Assembly: GCF_024400215.1 (NCBI RefSeq) | Contig: NZ_CP053748.1 | Span: 5,208,001 to 5,272,000, forward strand | Direction: 5' to 3' | Origin: Massilia sp. erpn | GTDB taxonomy: Bacteria; Pseudomonadota; Gammaproteobacteria; Burkholderiales; Burkholderiaceae_D | DNA: 64,000 bases | In this document: positions 62,701-64,000 of the stretch, in pieces | Numbering within the stretch: the first letter of the stretch is position 1 | Layout: the number at the start of each line of letters is the position of its first letter | The notes under the pieces: model-generated | Told to the model about the DNA's origin: nothing | Databases searched by the model: none | Seen by the model: the letters and a program-made list of their open reading frames with translations, nothing else | Made by a program: the position numbers and the translations under genes

Positions 62701-63577
62701 CATCGGCCGGATTCAGCGCGAACTGCACGTTCGAGCCGCCGGTATCCACGCCGATCTTGCGCAGCACGGCCAGCGAGGCGTTGCGCATGATCTGGTATTC
62801 CTTGTCCGTCAGGGTCTGGGCCGGCGCCACGGTGATCGAATCGCCGGTATGCACGCCCATCGGGTCCAGGTTTTCGATTGAGCAGACGATGATGCTGTTG
62901 TCCTTGCGGTCACGCACCACCTCCATCTCGAATTCCTTCCAGCCCAGCAGGGATTCCTCGATCAGCAGTTCGCGCGTGGGCGACAGCTCCAGGCCGCGCG
63001 AGCAGATGCTGTGGAATTCCTCCTCATTGTGGGCGATGCCGCCGCCGCTGCCGCCCATGGTGAAGGAGGGGCGGATGATGGCGGGAAAGCCCAGCTTCTG
63101 CTGCGCGGCCCAGGCTTCGGCCATGCTGTGGGCGATGCCGGAGCGCGCCGATTCCAGGCCGATTTCGCTCATGGCCGCCTTGAACTTGGCGCGGTCCTCG
63201 GCCATGTCGATGGCTTGCGGCGTGGCGCCGATCAGCTCCACGCCATAGCGTTCCAGCATGCCTTCGCGGTGCAGGTCGAGCGCGCAGTTGAGCGCCGTCT
63301 GGCCGCCCATGGTGGGCAGCACGGCTTGCGGCCTTTCCTTGGCGATGATGCGGGCCACGGTTTCCCAGGTGATCGGTTCAATATAGGTGGCATCGGCCAT
63401 CACCGGGTCGGTCATGATGGTGGCCGGATTGCTGTTCACCAGCACCACCTGGTAGCCCTCCTCGCGCAGCGCCTTGCAGGCCTGGGCGCCGGAGTAATCG
63501 AACTCGCAGGCCTGGCCGATGACGATGGGACCGGCGCCGATGATGAGGATGCGCTTGATGTCGGTACGTTTAGGCAT
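59759..63577 (-). CDS. carB: Carbamoyl-phosphate synthase large subunit with extra C-terminal NDT-like domain
   Basis: Makes carbamoyl phosphate from ammonia (from CarA), bicarbonate and 2 ATP. Length is 1272 residues against about 1075. Order: carboxyphosphate domain (1-400), oligomerisation domain (400-550), carbamoyl-phosphate domain (from about 553, [11 protein letters not shown]), degenerate allosteric domain (about 940-1065), and a unique C-terminal extension (about 1075-1272). The extension has LKLFIRQPF, then [26 protein letters not shown], which resembles nucleoside 2-deoxyribosyltransferases (a D...E pattern with Glu in FELSYHI). Key UMP-binding residues of the allosteric domain look changed. 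The ATG overlaps the carA stop by 8 bases. No greA follows, so it may be a second copy. Confidence 0.92.
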   Translation of the reverse strand: MPKRTDIKRILIIGAGPIVIGQACEFDYSGAQACKALREEGYQVVLVNSNPATIMTDPVMADATYIEPITWETVARIIAKERPQAVLPTMGGQTALNCALDLHREGMLERYGVELIGATPQAIDMAEDRAKFKAAMSEIGLESARSGIAHSMAEAWAAQQKLGFPAIIRPSFTMGGSGGGIAHNEEEFHSICSRGLELSPTRELLIEESLLGWKEFEMEVVRDRKDNSIIVCSIENLDPMGVHTGDSITVAPAQTLTDKEYQIMRNASLAVLRKIGVDTGGSNVQFALNPADGRMIVIEMNPRVSRSSALASKATGFPIARVAAKLAVGFTLDELQNDITGGQTPASFEPAIDYVVTKVPRFAFEKFPGADQHLTTQMKSVGEVMAMGRTFQESFQKALRGLDIGLDGLRSSQSGRDVIERELAAPGPQRIWYVGEAFAHGMNLVQVQALSRIDPWFLAQIQELVDVEQWLQTQRLPALDRDALFRLKQLGFGDRRLARLLGVNEHDVRARRHALKVRPVYKRVDTCAGEFVTRTAYMYSTYDEECEAQPTGKRKIMVLGGGPNRIGQGIEFDYCCVHAALALREDGYETIMVNCNPETVSTDYDTSDRLYFESLTLEDVLEIVALEKPEGVIVQYGGQTPLKLALELEANGVPIIGTSPDMIDAAEDRERFQQLLATLDLRQPPNRTARNEADAVRMAEEIGYPLVVRPSYVLGGRAMEIVHERADLERYMREAVKVSHDSPVLLDRFLDEAIEVDVDCICDGEEVLVGGVMEHIEQAGIHSGDSACSLPPYSLSAATVIEIKRQTKRLAHGLNVVGLMNVQFAVQARKIDGRMQDVVYVLEVNPRASRSVPFVSKATGLQLARIAARCMAGQLLAQQKIGGEVVLGSYSVKESVLPFAKFPGVDPILSPEMKSTGEVMGSGATFGEAFFKAQLGAGVRLPRQGRVYLRVRRGDQARAVALARNLYGAGFEIAASRVTAMVIEAGEVPVVSLEDEEIMALLERKELAMAIITVDERRGAIAASRKLRVTALSSGAVLLTTIAAAEAVLEALPHAERLTLLSLQEMHACADAARQALALAGRQQPAPSDLAAATLQLPERRATRRERAVGGIPLKLFIRQPFTESDQRQQAMVAEIMQLIDSANGLPHAFDYLTGLQAESADTFRQSFEQSQQQAFTPQSFRRHRLQLLEQADALINIRVGMSESSAFELSYHIFKGRRTPILFLVWKDAPIKTTLLRELDDLCDVTYIEFDQVEELRAGVHRFFQKLYLQG

Positions 63578-64000
63578 TGCGCTGCTCCTCCATCAGATGA
63601 ATGAAGCGGTCGAACAGCGGCGCCAGGTCGTGCGGGCCGGGCGACGCTTCGGGATGGCCCTGGAAGCAGAAGGCGGGGCGGTCGATGCGCATAAAGCCCT
63701 GCAGCGAGCCGTCGAACAGGGAGATATGCGTGGCGCGGCAATTGCGCGGCAGCGATTCGGGATCGACGGCAAAGCCGTGGTTCTGCGAGGTGATCATCAC
63801 GCGCCCATTGGTGATGTCCTGCACCGGATGGTTGGCGCCGTGATGGCCGAACTTCATCTTGAGGGTGCGCGCGCCGGAAGCGAGCGCCATGATCTGGTGG
63901 CCGAGGCAGATGCCGAAGGTGGGGATGCCGATATCGATCAGCTGGCGCGCCGCCTCGATGGCGTAGGTGCAGGGCTGCGGGTCGCCGGGACCGTTGGAGA
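63570..64000 (-). CDS. carA: Carbamoyl-phosphate synthase small subunit, C-terminal part (partial)
   Basis: The gene continues beyond base 64000; about 143 residues of the C terminus are visible. This glutaminase subunit releases ammonia for CarB. The catalytic Cys is in [13 protein letters not shown], and the catalytic His and Glu are in [21 protein letters not shown] is at the edge of the window. The stop overlaps the carB start, so the two subunits are translationally coupled. Confidence 0.95.
   Translation of the reverse strand, partial: SNGPGDPQPCTYAIEAARQLIDIGIPTFGICLGHQIMALASGARTLKMKFGHHGANHPVQDITNGRVMITSQNHGFAVDPESLPRNCRATHISLFDGSLQGFMRIDRPAFCFQGHPEASPGPHDLAPLFDRFIHLMEEQRNA

Noticed and set aside
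59756..62881. 1041-codon open frame on the + strand
   Set aside because: Exactly opposite carB and rich in His, Gln, Arg and Ala; a shadow frame with no family motifs.

Overview
The window looks like the chromosome of a betaproteobacterium of the Oxalobacteraceae (Massilia/Duganella/Janthinobacterium type). The grounds are high GC, densely packed genes with many start/stop overlaps, DUF4124 and DUF2069 proteins, several large c-di-GMP proteins, and a nested inverted repeat at 25068-25119 that I recall as common in this family. The genus is inference. I found no rRNA, tRNA or CRISPR array.

Layout. 1-7300: the end of a PepSY membrane protein; a divergent IclR regulator and Tat-exported PhlG-like hydrolase pair, with a near-consensus promoter and two palindromic operators between them; and a complete four-gene branched-chain 2-oxoacid dehydrogenase operon (E1alpha, E1beta, E2, E3). 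7600-14000: small secreted and unknown proteins, a VOC protein, a 7TM sensor-like protein with no output domain, an FKBP lipoprotein and an AI-2E-type permease with a long C-terminal extension. 14100-20340: an accessory segment with a class A beta-lactamase directly abutted by an IS3-family orfA remnant, a DUF1493 protein, an RHS/YD-repeat system split over two ORFs that each carry a signal peptide, and a decayed tyrosine-recombinase fragment next to the 3' end of guaA. This segment is visibly poorer in GC than its surroundings and looks like an eroded guaA-linked genomic island.

20340-31340: purine synthesis (guaB-guaA), malate synthase with a divergent LysR regulator, cspA, an orphan Hpt protein, upp and aidB. 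31600-40330: two multidomain c-di-GMP proteins and an HDOD/GAF protein, an MFS transporter, aroC and a CBS protein. 40500-52510: metY with a co-transcribed alpha/beta hydrolase, a YihY membrane protein, a long + strand run (wrbA, DUF2069, FAD oxidase, DUF4124, FtsX-type permease, AttH-like protein) and an ABC exporter. 52525-64000: a threonine-aldolase family enzyme, a DEAD-box helicase, thyA, a serine hydrolase, a DJ-1/PfpI protein, a chemoreceptor and carA-carB.

Most unusual items. CarB is about 200 residues too long: it has a degenerate allosteric domain followed by what looks like a nucleoside 2-deoxyribosyltransferase-like domain, and it is not in the usual carAB-greA context. The RHS gene seems to have been split in the middle of its repeats, with a second signal peptide placed at the break. 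The IclR/PhlG-like pair has a readable regulatory region and suggests periplasmic breakdown of an acylphloroglucinol-like compound.
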